64,000 nucleotides of DNA from Candidatus Lucifugimonas marina (GCA_029593915.1 CP046147.1:2899001-2963000); one strand, 5' to 3'; numbered from the stretch's first letter, positions 1 to 9,457 are shown. Notes: generated by a model not told the origin, from the sequence alone. Made by a program: numbers and translations.

Positions 1-1
1 C

Positions 2-631
2 CATTACGGCCAATCCGATAAAGATGCGCAAGATACCGCAGCTCTGATTCAATCGATGGGCAGTGAGGCTGTCACGTTACAGGCCGATCTAGAAGATACG
101 GATCAAGTAACCAAACTCGCGGCATCGGTCGCTGAACAACTTGGACCAATCGAAATTCTTGTGAACAATGCGTCAATCTTCGACAAAGTCGGGTTGGAAG
201 ATCTTTCCGTTGATGAATGGGATCGTCATTTCGCGATCAATGTGCGTGCACCGTTCGTTCTAGCTCAGGCGATGCAGGCACAGCTCACGACCGATTCACC
301 GGGCAAGATCATCAGCCTCAGCGACTGGCGCACAGCCCGTCCAACCCGTTTTGCTTACGGTATTACCAAAACAGCTCTCTCAGGGCTTACACGGACACTT
401 GCGCTTTCAATGGCACCAAACGTTCAGGCGAACGAGATCGCACTTGGGGCGATTCTTCCGCCAGCCGATATTCCACTCGATAGACCTAGAAACGAAATTC
501 AGATCGATCTGGGTCCCGCCGACCGAATGGGCACGCTTAACGAAGTGACCGACGCGATGATGATGCTGATTAACAACGACTTCATCACTGGCGAAACTAT
601 CAACGTCGATGGCGGCCGGCATATCCGCTAA
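2..631 (+). CDS. SDR-family reductase, FolM/pteridine-reductase-like (5' end missing)
   Basis: Short-chain dehydrogenase/reductase that runs in from outside the window; the reading frame is open from base 2, so the ATG at 56 is internal. The fragment starts just after the nucleotide-binding glycine motif (HYGQSD, end of beta-2) and holds NNAS (the NNAG motif), the catalytic Y-x3-K pair as YGITK, and a C-terminal FITGETINVDGG segment typical of classical SDRs. A dihydroneopterin aldolase gene follows 63 bases downstream on the same strand, which favours a pterin role (FolM-like dihydromonapterin/dihydrofolate reduction with NADPH). Substrate is inferred from context only; a generic 3-oxoacyl reductase cannot be excluded. 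Confidence 0.85.
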   Translation, partial: HYGQSDKDAQDTAALIQSMGSEAVTLQADLEDTDQVTKLAASVAEQLGPIEILVNNASIFDKVGLEDLSVDEWDRHFAINVRAPFVLAQAMQAQLTTDSPGKIISLSDWRTARPTRFAYGITKTALSGLTRTLALSMAPNVQANEIALGAILPPADIPLDRPRNEIQIDLGPADRMGTLNEVTDAMMMLINNDFITGETINVDGGRHIR

Positions 632-694
632 ACAGCGCACGACCTCAACCGACCGTTACTCGATTTTCTAAGTCGACAAATTCAAAACTCATCC

Positions 695-1084
695 ATGACT
701 CCACTTTCATCTTCATCCAGCAATCCCGAAAAACTCGACACAGTTCGAATCGAACGTCTTGAGCTCGACTGCATCATCGGAATCAATCCTTGGGAGCGAC
801 TCACGAAGCAGCGAATCACAATCGACATCGAAATGAACGCCGATCTATCGGCAGCCGGAGAGTCTGACGCTATCGAAGACACGATCAACTACCGGAACAT
901 CTCAAAGGCAGTTACTGCCGAGATTGAAGCATCGAGCTATGGTTTAGTAGAGGCGCTTGGCGCGCGGGTAGCTGAAATTTGTCTTGAAGACGAAAAAACA
1001 CAGTCGGTAGAAGTGACCGTACGTAAACCCGGGGCCGTTCGGAAAGCCGAAGCTGTCGGCGTCGTGATCCGACGCTCTCGCTAG
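695..1084 (+). CDS. folB: dihydroneopterin aldolase
   Basis: FolB catalyses retro-aldol cleavage of 7,8-dihydroneopterin to 6-hydroxymethyl-dihydropterin and glycolaldehyde in folate synthesis. The 129-residue protein has the family pattern: the N-terminal strand RLELDCIIGINPWER with the conserved Glu of WER, the NYRNI segment, and the C-terminal VRKPGAVRKAEAVGV block carrying the Lys-containing active-site loop. The first dozen residues (serine-rich) precede the domain, so the true start could be slightly later, but no other start codon is available before the first strand. Lies directly after the FolM-like SDR, suggesting a two-gene pterin operon. No strong Shine-Dalgarno is visible. Confidence 0.93.
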   Translation: MTPLSSSSSNPEKLDTVRIERLELDCIIGINPWERLTKQRITIDIEMNADLSAAGESDAIEDTINYRNISKAVTAEIEASSYGLVEALGARVAEICLEDEKTQSVEVTVRKPGAVRKAEAVGVVIRRSR

Positions 1085-1094
1085 CGCAAACCTA

Positions 1095-1262
1095 CTAGCT
1101 TGCTACCTGACCAGAGAGCACTCGAAATTCGCTCTCTGCGTTTCGGACACGCGCCGCTAATTCTGACAACTTTTCATCGTCAGCGCCTAGCTCTTGAGCT
1201 TCGCCAAGAACTCCCAGGGCAGCGATCAATTCTTTTGCTACTAAAGTTTTATCTTTACGCAT
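1095..1262 (-). CDS. small helical protein of 55 residues, unrecognised
   Basis: A reading frame just under the usual size cut-off, on the strand opposite folB and ending 10 bases from the folB stop. It starts ATG CGT AAA and ends GCA AGC TAG. The protein is rich in Ala, Glu, Leu and Arg in a heptad-like pattern (KELIAALGVLGEAQELGADD, then KLSELAARVRNAESEFRVL) and would form two amphipathic helices. Base use resembles the neighbouring genes. No clear Shine-Dalgarno lies before the ATG. It fills an otherwise empty stretch, which supports it being real; function unknown. Confidence 0.4.
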   Translation of the reverse strand: MRKDKTLVAKELIAALGVLGEAQELGADDEKLSELAARVRNAESEFRVLSGQVAS

Positions 1263-1677
1263 CGTGACATGTCCGGGCCGGTGAACAACTCACATTTTTG
1301 CAAGTGGGCGTTAATCCTAGAGGGGATTACGAATGGGAATTAAGACCCTAAATTGCTAAATACACAATAACTTGTGCCGACTCCCTACTAAGACCACTAC
1401 AGCTTGCGTTCTTATCTCATTCTCAACTAGTTAATAGCGGCGCGCCATGCGGGGAAACACCCAAATCTTCAACGGCGCGCCGTTGGGGAATGTTGAGAAA
1501 CAACAGCTAAGAGCCAGTTAATCGGAATCGCGCCTGAACTCAAAATCGCCGTGACAAGCGGATTTCTGGCAACCGCACGTTTCAAAACCCGGCTTCTGGG
1601 GAACACGACGGCGCGCCACAGCGCTGCTGCTGCTTAGTCAGATCAGCATCCACTGAACCTGATTCAGTCAGTAGAGA
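1263..1677. other. gene-free stretch with three GGCGCGCC octamers
   Basis: About 415 bases with no convincing reading frame. The octamer GGCGCGCC occurs three times, at 1439-1446, 1474-1481 and 1610-1617; the middle copy is the centre of a 16-base perfect palindrome, CAACGGCGCGCCGTTG, at 1470-1485. The stretch separates the folB side from the convergent MFS gene, so it holds the 3' ends of two transcription units. No T-tract follows the palindrome, so a standard terminator is not supported. Confidence 0.5.
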
Positions 1678-3321
1678 TCACTCAGGTCGAGCTCCACCAC
1701 TTGCAGGCGGACCACCCCGTTTGCGCAGAGGAACCTCTCGAATGAACGCCGTTATCACTACTGCCATAACAACGAAAATTGCAGCAAGGAAGAACACGTC
1801 GCCTATCGCACCCGCTAACGATTCTCGAATGGCCTCAACAACTCGTTCGCCCAGAGCTGCTCCTGAAGGTCCCGATGCAGCGAATGCGTTCATCAAACTT
1901 TCTGAGGCATCGGAATTAACCAGAGCGTTCGGATTACTGGTGATTTGATCGAGCAATTGTGGAGGAACCGTTTCCAAAGCCTCAGCAGGCAAGTTAGCTT
2001 CCATTCCGCTCTTGAACTGCCGAACCATGTACGATCCGAACAATGCAAGACCTATCGACCCACCAACAGATCGGAAGAACTGCACTGCGGAAGTAGCGAC
2101 GCCCAAATATTGCTGCGGAACGCCGTTCTGAGTTGCGATTGTGTACAGCGGGAACGATGTACCGAGACCAAAGCCCATGATGATTGCCGAGCCAAGCGCA
2201 TACGCATGCGTCGTCGAGCCATCTACCCGACTGAGCAATCCCATTCCAATCGCCATTATCGAAACGCCGATGATTCCTTGAATCCGATAATGCCCACCAG
2301 TTCGAGAAAGTATCTGCCCGCTTATGGCAGCACCGAACACAATGCCAAGCATCATCGGAGTTAGGAAGCTTCCGCTGGCAGTTGCCGAAGCCCCCAGCAC
2401 GCCCTGGAACAGCAGCGGGATAAAGAATATTGCGCCGAACATCGCGAAACCCGTTAGCAACGTGACCAACAAAGCAATTCCGACGATTCGGTTCTTGAAA
2501 ACAGCGAGCGGAAGTAGAGGGTCAGGAACTCGGGTCTCGTAGAGCCCAAATACCACGAGCATTACGCCGCTGAAGATCACAGAGCCCGCCACGAGCGGAT
2601 CTGACCATTCGTACTGGTTGCCGCCCCAAGAGAGCCCCAGCAGACCCGGAACAATCGCCAACACAATTAGAACTGCACCACCCACATCGATTTTTCGCTG
2701 TGGTCCATCTTTCTTGCCGTTAGGAAACAATTTGATAAATAAAGCGATCACAGGAATTCCGAGAGGGATGTTCACCAAGAAAATCCACTCCCACGAAAGT
2801 TGATCGGTGATGAACCCGCCAAGCGTTGGCCCCAGTACCGACGAGACACCGAACATGGCCGAGATTATGCCCATGTACTTGGCACGCTCAGAAGGCGGGA
2901 ACAGGTCGGCGATTGTCACGAACGAAAGCGCCATGATCATTCCGCCGCCTAGCCCTTGAATGCCTCTGAAAATGATGAGCGCATTCATGGTCGGCGAGAA
3001 CGCTGCCAACGCCGAACCTAATAAGAAGATCGCTATAGCGCCCACAAACAGCCATTTGCGACCGTACACGTCAGACACAGCGCCGGTGATCAACACCACC
3101 GATGTCGATGCAACGATGTAAGCCGTTGAAATCCAAGTGAACCGATCAAAGCCATCTAAATCGGCCATAATCCGCGGAATAGCAGTCGCCACAATCGTCT
3201 GATCCAACGATGCCAAAAACATCGCGAACATCACACCGATTAGAGTTAGTTTGACCTGACGGGGAGTTAACCCCGGATCTTTCCACTCAGCCTGAAACGA
3301 CCCAGCTTTCGATTCGGCCAA
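1678..3321 (-). CDS. DHA2-family (EmrB/QacA-type) multidrug MFS transporter
   Basis: A 547-residue inner-membrane proton/drug antiporter of the 14-helix DHA2 family. Visible signatures: FLASLDQTIVATAIPRI in helix 1 (DHA2 motif D1), GAVSDVYGRKWLF (motif A) after helix 2, RGIQGLGGG in helix 4 and GVSSVLGPTLGGFITDQ (motif C) in helix 5. The start is TTG with GAGG about eleven bases upstream. It begins 54 bases after the xanthine-dehydrogenase-like gene on the same strand, so the two are probably co-transcribed, perhaps linking oxidation of an aromatic or purine-like substrate with export. Substrate unknown. Confidence 0.93.
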   Translation of the reverse strand: MAESKAGSFQAEWKDPGLTPRQVKLTLIGVMFAMFLASLDQTIVATAIPRIMADLDGFDRFTWISTAYIVASTSVVLITGAVSDVYGRKWLFVGAIAIFLLGSALAAFSPTMNALIIFRGIQGLGGGMIMALSFVTIADLFPPSERAKYMGIISAMFGVSSVLGPTLGGFITDQLSWEWIFLVNIPLGIPVIALFIKLFPNGKKDGPQRKIDVGGAVLIVLAIVPGLLGLSWGGNQYEWSDPLVAGSVIFSGVMLVVFGLYETRVPDPLLPLAVFKNRIVGIALLVTLLTGFAMFGAIFFIPLLFQGVLGASATASGSFLTPMMLGIVFGAAISGQILSRTGGHYRIQGIIGVSIMAIGMGLLSRVDGSTTHAYALGSAIIMGFGLGTSFPLYTIATQNGVPQQYLGVATSAVQFFRSVGGSIGLALFGSYMVRQFKSGMEANLPAEALETVPPQLLDQITSNPNALVNSDASESLMNAFAASGPSGAALGERVVEAIRESLAGAIGDVFFLAAIFVVMAVVITAFIREVPLRKRGGPPASGGARPE

Positions 3322-3375
3322 AACTCAGTACCTCGCAGTAGTTATCCACGCCGTCCATATTCAGATCGAAAACGG

Positions 3376-5673
3376 CTACTTAGAAGAATCCTTCATTGCC
3401 TCGAATACACGTTCTGGGCTCATTGGGAGTCGCCCCATGCGCACGCCAACAGCATCGCTAATGGCGTTACCAATAGCTGCTGGTGGTGGAACGATTGGTG
3501 GTTCTCCAACCCCTCGGATACCGAACGCTCCGTCGTCGGCAGGCTCTTCAAGGATTACCGTGTTGATCATCGGCAGATCGAGTGCTGTAGGCATTCGGTA
3601 ATCGAGGAACGATGCGTTTCGCATCAGCCCCTGATCGTCGTAGACATACTCTTCAGATAGCGCCCAGCCGATCCCCTGAACAGCTCCGCCCTGCATCTGG
3701 CTTTCGACCTGAGTTGGGTTGACGCACTTTCCGACATCCTGGAACAACGTGAAGTCGGTGAGCTGAACCTTTCCGGTGTCAGGGTCAACTTCAACGTCGG
3801 CAACAGCCATCGCGTAGCCGTTTGCTGCCCGCATTCCCGGATCGTTCGAAGCGGTTGCAACGATGTTAGATCCGTTCTTTGTAACCAACGATCCGGCTTC
3901 CTTGAACGAAACTTTCGAATCCTGGTTGTCACGTGCGTAGAAATTTCCACCTTCGTACTCAACGAATTCAGCGTCCACGCCGAAACGAACAGCCATCTTG
4001 GCTTTCATCTGATCGATTACCGAAACTCCGGCCTTGTACACGGCCTGACTCAGTGTTCGAGTGATTCGTGATCCGGCAGCGTTTCCTGTGTAAGGAATTC
4101 CCTCGGTATCGGCAGTGTGAACATAAACCTCTTCAGGCTCGATGCCGAGAGTTTCAGCTGCGACCTGAGCCGTTCCAGTGCGAACACCGTGAAGGTCGAC
4201 TGCACCGATTGTCACATCGACACCACCATCGTGGTTGACCATGATTCGCGCGCTTGAAATCTCAATTCCGCACGGCCACCAGCCAATACCCACGCCACGA
4301 CCTACGGGGAAGCCGTTTTTGCTGGCTTTGACTGGCCGGTTGTACTCGTCAGAAGCTTTTACGGTTTCAAGCATCTGAACGATGCCGATACGTGCGTACT
4401 CTTCGTCGTCCACGTTTGAATCGCCAGTTTTTGAGGCGTTCTTGATGCGGAAATCAATCGGATCCATTCCGATCTCACGAGCCAGATCATCCAGAGTCGA
4501 TTCTCCACAGAATGTAGCCACCGTGGCACCCGGAGCTCGGTATGCAGCAACTCGAGGAGCGTTGGTCACAACGTCGTATGCGTCGACCTTAGAATTCTCG
4601 GGTTGGTAGCAAGCAAATATCGTCTGCATTCCACGCAGAACTGGCGATCCTGGGAATCCACCAGCACCAAAAACCAATCGTGACTGAGCAGCCTTCAATA
4701 CACCGTCTTTAGTGGCACCCATCTTCACGGTTACAACAGCACCAGAAGCGGGACCTGTCGCCTTCAGAACTTCTTCTCTCGTAAGAACGATCTTTACCGG
4801 CTTACCAGCCTTCTGAGAAAGGATCGCTGCAATTGGTGTCACACGTGGAGTGTTCTTGGCTCCAAACGCGCCACCGACCTCTAGAGGCATAACCTTGATC
4901 TTGCTGACATCAACGCCGAGCAAGTTCGACATGTTCTGCCTGAGCGGGAACGAACCCTGCGAGTTAGCCCAAACTTCGATTCGACCATCAGCGTGCCAGT
5001 GAACCGTCTCAGCTTCAGGCTCTAAGTAGCCCTGGTGAACAAGAGCTGTCCGGTAAGTGCGCTCAACAACAACGTCAGATTCTTCGAAGCCCTTTTCTAC
5101 GTCGCCTTTGCCGCCTTCCATGTGACCAGCAATATTGCTTGGTGCATCTGCTGATCCTGAAAGCGATGTTGCGATTAAACCTTCGTGGAGAAGTGGAGCA
5201 TCCTGCGCCATTGCCTCGATTGGATCGGTCACCGCTGGAAGAACTTCCCATTCGATCTTGATTCGTCGGGCTGCTTCTTCAGCAATATGAATATCGGTTG
5301 CGGCAACCGCAGCAACAGGGTGACCTTCGAACAGAGCCTTGCGTCGACCCATGATCAGGTTGGCAAGGAACTGAATTCCAATCTCAACCTCACCAGTATC
5401 CACATCACCTGCTACGTCAGATGGAAAGTCGGCCGCAGTACATACTGCCTCCACACCAGCCATTGCCTCAGCTTCCGATGTGTCGATAGACACGATGCGG
5501 GCGTGTGCGTAAGGACTCCGTACGATCTTTGCGAATAGTGAACCTTTAGCGGTGAAGTCGGCTCCAAAAACGGCCTGACCTGTGACCTTGTCGTCACCAT
5601 CAACTTTTCGGTATCGCTTACCGAATTGCTTGAATTCGAGTCCGTCGGCGTTAGATCTAATTTCAGTAGTCAC
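3376..5673 (-). CDS. xanthine dehydrogenase-family molybdopterin-binding subunit, orphan
   Basis: Large catalytic subunit of a molybdenum hydroxylase (xanthine dehydrogenase/aldehyde oxidase/CoxL family). Domain order: FGKRYRKVDGDDKVTGQA and SLFAKIVRSPYAHARI (N-terminal a/b hammerhead), VGGAFGAK (GGxFGxK/R cofactor loop), AYRAPGATVATFCGES with the family segment DDLAREIGMDPIDFRIKN, and a C-terminal GVGEPPIVPPPAAIGNAI block holding the catalytic Glu of GxGEPP. GTG at 5673 is preferred over the TTG at 5694 because GTGAG lies seven bases before it. At 765 residues it has the normal length for a separate subunit. No iron-sulfur or FAD subunit gene adjoins it, unlike most relatives. Substrate not determinable. 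Confidence 0.9.
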   Translation of the reverse strand: MTTEIRSNADGLEFKQFGKRYRKVDGDDKVTGQAVFGADFTAKGSLFAKIVRSPYAHARIVSIDTSEAEAMAGVEAVCTAADFPSDVAGDVDTGEVEIGIQFLANLIMGRRKALFEGHPVAAVAATDIHIAEEAARRIKIEWEVLPAVTDPIEAMAQDAPLLHEGLIATSLSGSADAPSNIAGHMEGGKGDVEKGFEESDVVVERTYRTALVHQGYLEPEAETVHWHADGRIEVWANSQGSFPLRQNMSNLLGVDVSKIKVMPLEVGGAFGAKNTPRVTPIAAILSQKAGKPVKIVLTREEVLKATGPASGAVVTVKMGATKDGVLKAAQSRLVFGAGGFPGSPVLRGMQTIFACYQPENSKVDAYDVVTNAPRVAAYRAPGATVATFCGESTLDDLAREIGMDPIDFRIKNASKTGDSNVDDEEYARIGIVQMLETVKASDEYNRPVKASKNGFPVGRGVGIGWWPCGIEISSARIMVNHDGGVDVTIGAVDLHGVRTGTAQVAAETLGIEPEEVYVHTADTEGIPYTGNAAGSRITRTLSQAVYKAGVSVIDQMKAKMAVRFGVDAEFVEYEGGNFYARDNQDSKVSFKEAGSLVTKNGSNIVATASNDPGMRAANGYAMAVADVEVDPDTGKVQLTDFTLFQDVGKCVNPTQVESQMQGGAVQGIGWALSEEYVYDDQGLMRNASFLDYRMPTALDLPMINTVILEEPADDGAFGIRGVGEPPIVPPPAAIGNAISDAVGVRMGRLPMSPERVFEAMKDSSK

Positions 5674-5845
5674 AAAAAGTCTCACTAAAGGCAAGTATTT
5701 GTTCGATATTTTCGCACCCGGGCGCGGGAACGTTCCAAACTAGGCGTCCGACCGCCACTCTACCACCAATATCGGTATCAAAAAGCACTAATCAGGCTAC
5801 GTTTGCGGATTGGGCGCGGATTGGGAAGTATGAACTGAGAGTGCG

Positions 5846-6307
5846 TTATTTGCGAGGCGTACGTTCAGCCTCAAACGTTTCGTGATCTGGCACGTCTTCG
5901 CCAACCACCCACAGCCAGTAGTAGCAGCCCATCTCGCCCATGAATTTGAACTGCTTTCGAAGTTCTTTCACCAGATCCCAGAATGAATCGTGCGAACGTA
6001 GGTATTTTTGGAACGATCCATACTCATCTTCGAGCTCGATCATCCTTCGAGCGTTGTCTGTAATCGCCTGAAGTTTTCGGCGATTCCGAATGACACGTTT
6101 ATCGTCGGCAAGGGCGTCGACCGCCGCATCGTCCATTGACGCTACTGCTCCGATTTGAAAGTCGTTAAATGCCTCACGAATCGTCGGCCACTTCGATTCG
6201 ACTACTTTCCATGACATGCCACTTTGAAACACGGCCTTGGTCTGAATTTCCAGATAATCATCGAGTTTCTCAGGCACAATTCGATCTGGTGCGACTCCTA
6301 AAGGCAT
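5846..6307 (-). CDS. DNA-3-methyladenine glycosylase I-like protein, shortened
   Basis: Base-excision glycosylase fold of the Tag/HhH type, which removes 3-methyladenine from DNA. The segment AVFQSGMSWKVVESKWPTIR corresponds to the Tag active-site region, and FGEMGCYYWLWVVGE-type residues lie near the end. The ATG at 6307 has TTGGAG six to seven bases upstream, better than the TTG at 6319. The protein is 153 residues, shorter than the usual Tag of about 190: the N-terminal RCxW start and the Cys/His zinc ligands of Tag are not seen. It may therefore be a Tag paralogue with altered specificity. Single gene, convergent with nothing, divergent from the serine hydrolase at 6462. Confidence 0.75.
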   Translation of the reverse strand: MPLGVAPDRIVPEKLDDYLEIQTKAVFQSGMSWKVVESKWPTIREAFNDFQIGAVASMDDAAVDALADDKRVIRNRRKLQAITDNARRMIELEDEYGSFQKYLRSHDSFWDLVKELRKQFKFMGEMGCYYWLWVVGEDVPDHETFEAERTPRK

Positions 6308-6461
6308 AACCCACTCCAACTCGTTTCAATCACGATAATCTGTCCAAATACGATGCCGCTCAGCTGGAAATCGATTCCAATTACGAAGCAGCTATGCTCC
6401 TGCGCAGATTATCCTGTTTCGCTAACAACTCCCACCCAGAACGACATCCTGCCTTAACACC

Positions 6462-8627
6462 ATGACTTTGAAGATCTCGACTTCAATTCCAATACCAATA
6501 CAAAGTGAATTTGATCGACAGTTCGTGGATGGACTTCACTCAAGTGCATCACTAGCAGTGTTCAAAGACGGCAAACTGGCAGTCGATCTAACTCGTGGCG
6601 CACTTCATGCAGCACCCCTGTTCAGAGTGTTTTCGATGGGTAAGCCGCTCGCGGCTGCCGTTCTGTGGAGATACAAAAACCGCGGCCTACTTGATTGGGA
6701 CACGCCGGTTGTAGATTTCTGGCCAGAGTTCGGCACACGTGGTAAATCTGGCATCACCATCAAGCACGTGCTCTCGCATTCAGCAGGGCTTGCTTCGTCT
6801 GATTCAATTCCGCCAAACGACTACTCCGACTGGGGTCGAGTGATATCGCACATCGAAGATATGACTCCAGCCACGGAGCCAGGCTCGACTGTTCACTACC
6901 ACTCGAGAACTTTTGGATGGCTAGTTGGTGAAATCGCAGCGCGAATATCAGGTCTAACCTTCGATGAAGCCTTCGCTCGTGAAGTAACGCTTCCACTCGG
7001 ACTAAAGAACACCACCTTTACTATCGAACAATCTGAATTCGGCCGAGTTGTCCCTGTTGACGCCAGTGATGACTGGCCGGACGAAAGCATCTTAAAAAAC
7101 ATCAACTCAGTACAGCGCTCCAAGATCATGATGCCCGCCGGTTCGATGATCACCACGGCGCACGACGTCGCGAAGTTCTATTCGGCGATAGCCGACAAAG
7201 GCAAGCTCAACGGCGTTCCGTGGTTGTCCGAGGGCGTTGTCGACGAAGTAACTTCGCTTCATGCCGAGGGACACGACGCAGCGTCTGGAAACTACTCTCG
7301 AGTCGGGTTAGGCGTTCGACTCCCTTCCTCGCCTCCAAACCAATACGCCAGCACAAACGATACCGACACTGTTGGTCACGGCGGAATGGCGACTTGCACC
7401 GGATGGGCAAGCCTCACCGAAAATGTTTCTGCCGCGTACATAACGAACCGACTTCAACTCGAAGCACCGAACAAGGCGAGACTTCACGACATGGCAAAGG
7501 TTGTCCGTGAATCTCTCGCTCAACTCGACTCCACTCCGGAACCCAGTTCAAGCCCCACACCATCACCAGTCCCCCCACCACAGCGTGTTTGGCCCGGAAA
7601 AGAATGGGAAGTTTCAGAACCCGAAGAATTAGGATTCAATCGAGAAAAGCTAGCCGAGGCGGGGCGTTACCAATCTGAAATAGCGGTCGATCAGCCCTAC
7701 AGAATTTTGATCGCCCGGTACGGCAAGATCGCTGCCGAATGGATTTTCAGATCTGATCCCACAGCTCAGGCACATCAAGCGTCCGCTTCCAAGTCCACTT
7801 TCTCATCGATTCTCGGAATTGCCATCCAAGAAGGCGTTATCAAATCTGAAAACGACCGAGTTGCCGACTACTACCCCGAAATGCTCGACGTAGCTCCGGG
7901 TGAAGGTCCTAAAGAAGGTCGATACGCGTTCCCTGAGAACGATCAAATCACGTTCAAACAGTTAATCGGCAACACATCGGGATACATGAAACCCGGCGAA
8001 GCTCCCGGAAAAGTATTTAACTACCAGACGTTCGGTATGAACATCCTCACTCATGCCATCGCTTCGGCTTACAGCCTCTACAAAACCTCCAAACCAGAAC
8101 AGGGCGCGGGGTTCGGAACGCTTACCGAATGGAAGATTCGCAATCTCATCGATGGAAGCTGGTCATGGAAGTACGGCAACTTCGACATGCACGAAGAAGC
8201 CAAGCTGGGCGTTTTCGGCTACATGACCTCGTACCAGATGTCGCTCAGAGATATGGCACGCATGGGCTGGCTCTGGCTTAACAAAGGAAACTGGAACGGC
8301 ACACAAATCATCCCGGAATCGTGGATGAACAAAGCCACAAAAGTTTCCGACGAAATCCTCGAAAACGAACCCGCAGAACGACACGTCTATGGGTTGGGTT
8401 TCTGGTGCAACGATCAAGCTCAAGTATGGCCCGATCTACCTCGTGACTCGTTCGCAGCAAGCGGCGCGGGCAACCAACACATCTGGGTGTGCCCAAGCCT
8501 CGATTTAGTGGTCGCACAATCGCCGGGAATTTACCCTTCGAGAGGAGCCTTCGATTCCGATGAGCAAATCGAAGACCGCCGTTCGATGCAAGGTCTACTA
8601 GGCAGAATTGTCGATGCTATCGACTAG
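6462..8627 (+). CDS. tandem beta-lactamase-fold serine hydrolase (two domains)
   Basis: A 721-residue protein made of two penicillin-binding-protein/class C beta-lactamase-like hydrolase domains in one chain. Domain 1 (about 1-350) has the S-x-x-K nucleophile motif as S58-M-G-K61, a Y-x-S-type second motif (HYHSRTFGWL) and a C-terminal GHGGMATCTGW. A linker of Pro/Ser repeats (PEPSSSPTPSPVPPPQ) follows near 355. Domain 2 (about 375-721) has S441-A-S-K444, FNYQTFGMNIL as second motif, and ASGAGNQHIWVCP near the end. No signal peptide is obvious. Likely an esterase or amide hydrolase; domain 1 resembles EstA-like esterases and domain 2 the 6-aminohexanoate-hydrolase-like group. Two active domains in one protein are unusual. 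Confidence 0.88.
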   Translation: MTLKISTSIPIPIQSEFDRQFVDGLHSSASLAVFKDGKLAVDLTRGALHAAPLFRVFSMGKPLAAAVLWRYKNRGLLDWDTPVVDFWPEFGTRGKSGITIKHVLSHSAGLASSDSIPPNDYSDWGRVISHIEDMTPATEPGSTVHYHSRTFGWLVGEIAARISGLTFDEAFAREVTLPLGLKNTTFTIEQSEFGRVVPVDASDDWPDESILKNINSVQRSKIMMPAGSMITTAHDVAKFYSAIADKGKLNGVPWLSEGVVDEVTSLHAEGHDAASGNYSRVGLGVRLPSSPPNQYASTNDTDTVGHGGMATCTGWASLTENVSAAYITNRLQLEAPNKARLHDMAKVVRESLAQLDSTPEPSSSPTPSPVPPPQRVWPGKEWEVSEPEELGFNREKLAEAGRYQSEIAVDQPYRILIARYGKIAAEWIFRSDPTAQAHQASASKSTFSSILGIAIQEGVIKSENDRVADYYPEMLDVAPGEGPKEGRYAFPENDQITFKQLIGNTSGYMKPGEAPGKVFNYQTFGMNILTHAIASAYSLYKTSKPEQGAGFGTLTEWKIRNLIDGSWSWKYGNFDMHEEAKLGVFGYMTSYQMSLRDMARMGWLWLNKGNWNGTQIIPESWMNKATKVSDEILENEPAERHVYGLGFWCNDQAQVWPDLPRDSFAASGAGNQHIWVCPSLDLVVAQSPGIYPSRGAFDSDEQIEDRRSMQGLLGRIVDAID

Positions 8628-8737
8628 CAGTGTTTGCAAACTGCGCATAGTTCGTTCTCAGTTCGTACGACAACGTAGCTTGGGCGACTGATAACCTGCG
8701 GCGACTATATGATCGTAAATTCGCTTGAGGACAATAA

Positions 8738-9457
8738 ATGTCTGATCGATTCTTTGCACTTAGTATCGCCGGTGGACGCGGTGAACGACTTCGCCCACTC
8801 ACCGACAATCGACCTAAGCCCATGGTCGAAATCAACGGTAAGCCAATAATCGGCTATCAGGTCGATTGGATGCGCGCCCAAGGCGTAACAGACGTCGTGT
8901 TCCTCACCGGGTACATGGGCGGAATGATCCAGGACTACTTCGGCAACGGTTCGGAACACGGAATTACAGCCCACTATTCGAGCGAAGACACGCCCTTGGG
9001 TCGTGGAGGGGCGATCAAGCAAGGGCTTTCTCAAGTTCCGAAAGACGTAAAAAACGTTCTGGTCGCGAATGGCGACATAATCACCAATCAGCCGTTGGCA
9101 CCGATTACGGAACTTCATGAATCGTCGAACGCAACAGGAACAATGATGTTGGTTCCGTACCCAAGCCAATACGGCGTAGTTGAATCCAATGATCAACAGG
9201 TCGTGACGCAGTTCATCGAAAAAGGCAGCTTGCCGTTCTGGATAAACGCTGGCGTATACCTGTTTGATCGAAAGATAGAGTCGCTTCTACCCGACATAGG
9301 CGATCATGAAACATCAACGTTCCAAGATCTCGCAAAACAGGGCAAGCTTTCGGCGTACCACTCTGAAATGGCGTGGACCAGTATCGAGAGCCCGAAAGAC
9401 CTGAGCGATATCACCGCTGAAATCAACGAAGGTCGGCTAGTACTAGCCGGTGTCTAG
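8738..9457 (+). CDS. sugar-1-phosphate nucleotidyltransferase
   Basis: A 239-residue NTP-transferase of the GlmU/RmlA/HddC fold that activates a sugar phosphate with an NTP. The N-terminus SIAGGRGERLRPLTDNRPKP is the signature nucleotide-binding loop (GGxGxRLxPLT...KP), followed by MVEINGKPIIGYQ and a magnesium-binding NGD (VANGDII) near residue 110. ATG at 8738 has GAGG seven bases upstream. No left-handed beta-helix acyltransferase domain is attached, as in mannose-1-phosphate guanylyltransferase or heptose-1-phosphate nucleotidyltransferase. Exact sugar and nucleotide are not resolved. No other envelope-sugar genes are adjacent. Confidence 0.88.
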   Translation: MSDRFFALSIAGGRGERLRPLTDNRPKPMVEINGKPIIGYQVDWMRAQGVTDVVFLTGYMGGMIQDYFGNGSEHGITAHYSSEDTPLGRGGAIKQGLSQVPKDVKNVLVANGDIITNQPLAPITELHESSNATGTMMLVPYPSQYGVVESNDQQVVTQFIEKGSLPFWINAGVYLFDRKIESLLPDIGDHETSTFQDLAKQGKLSAYHSEMAWTSIESPKDLSDITAEINEGRLVLAGV

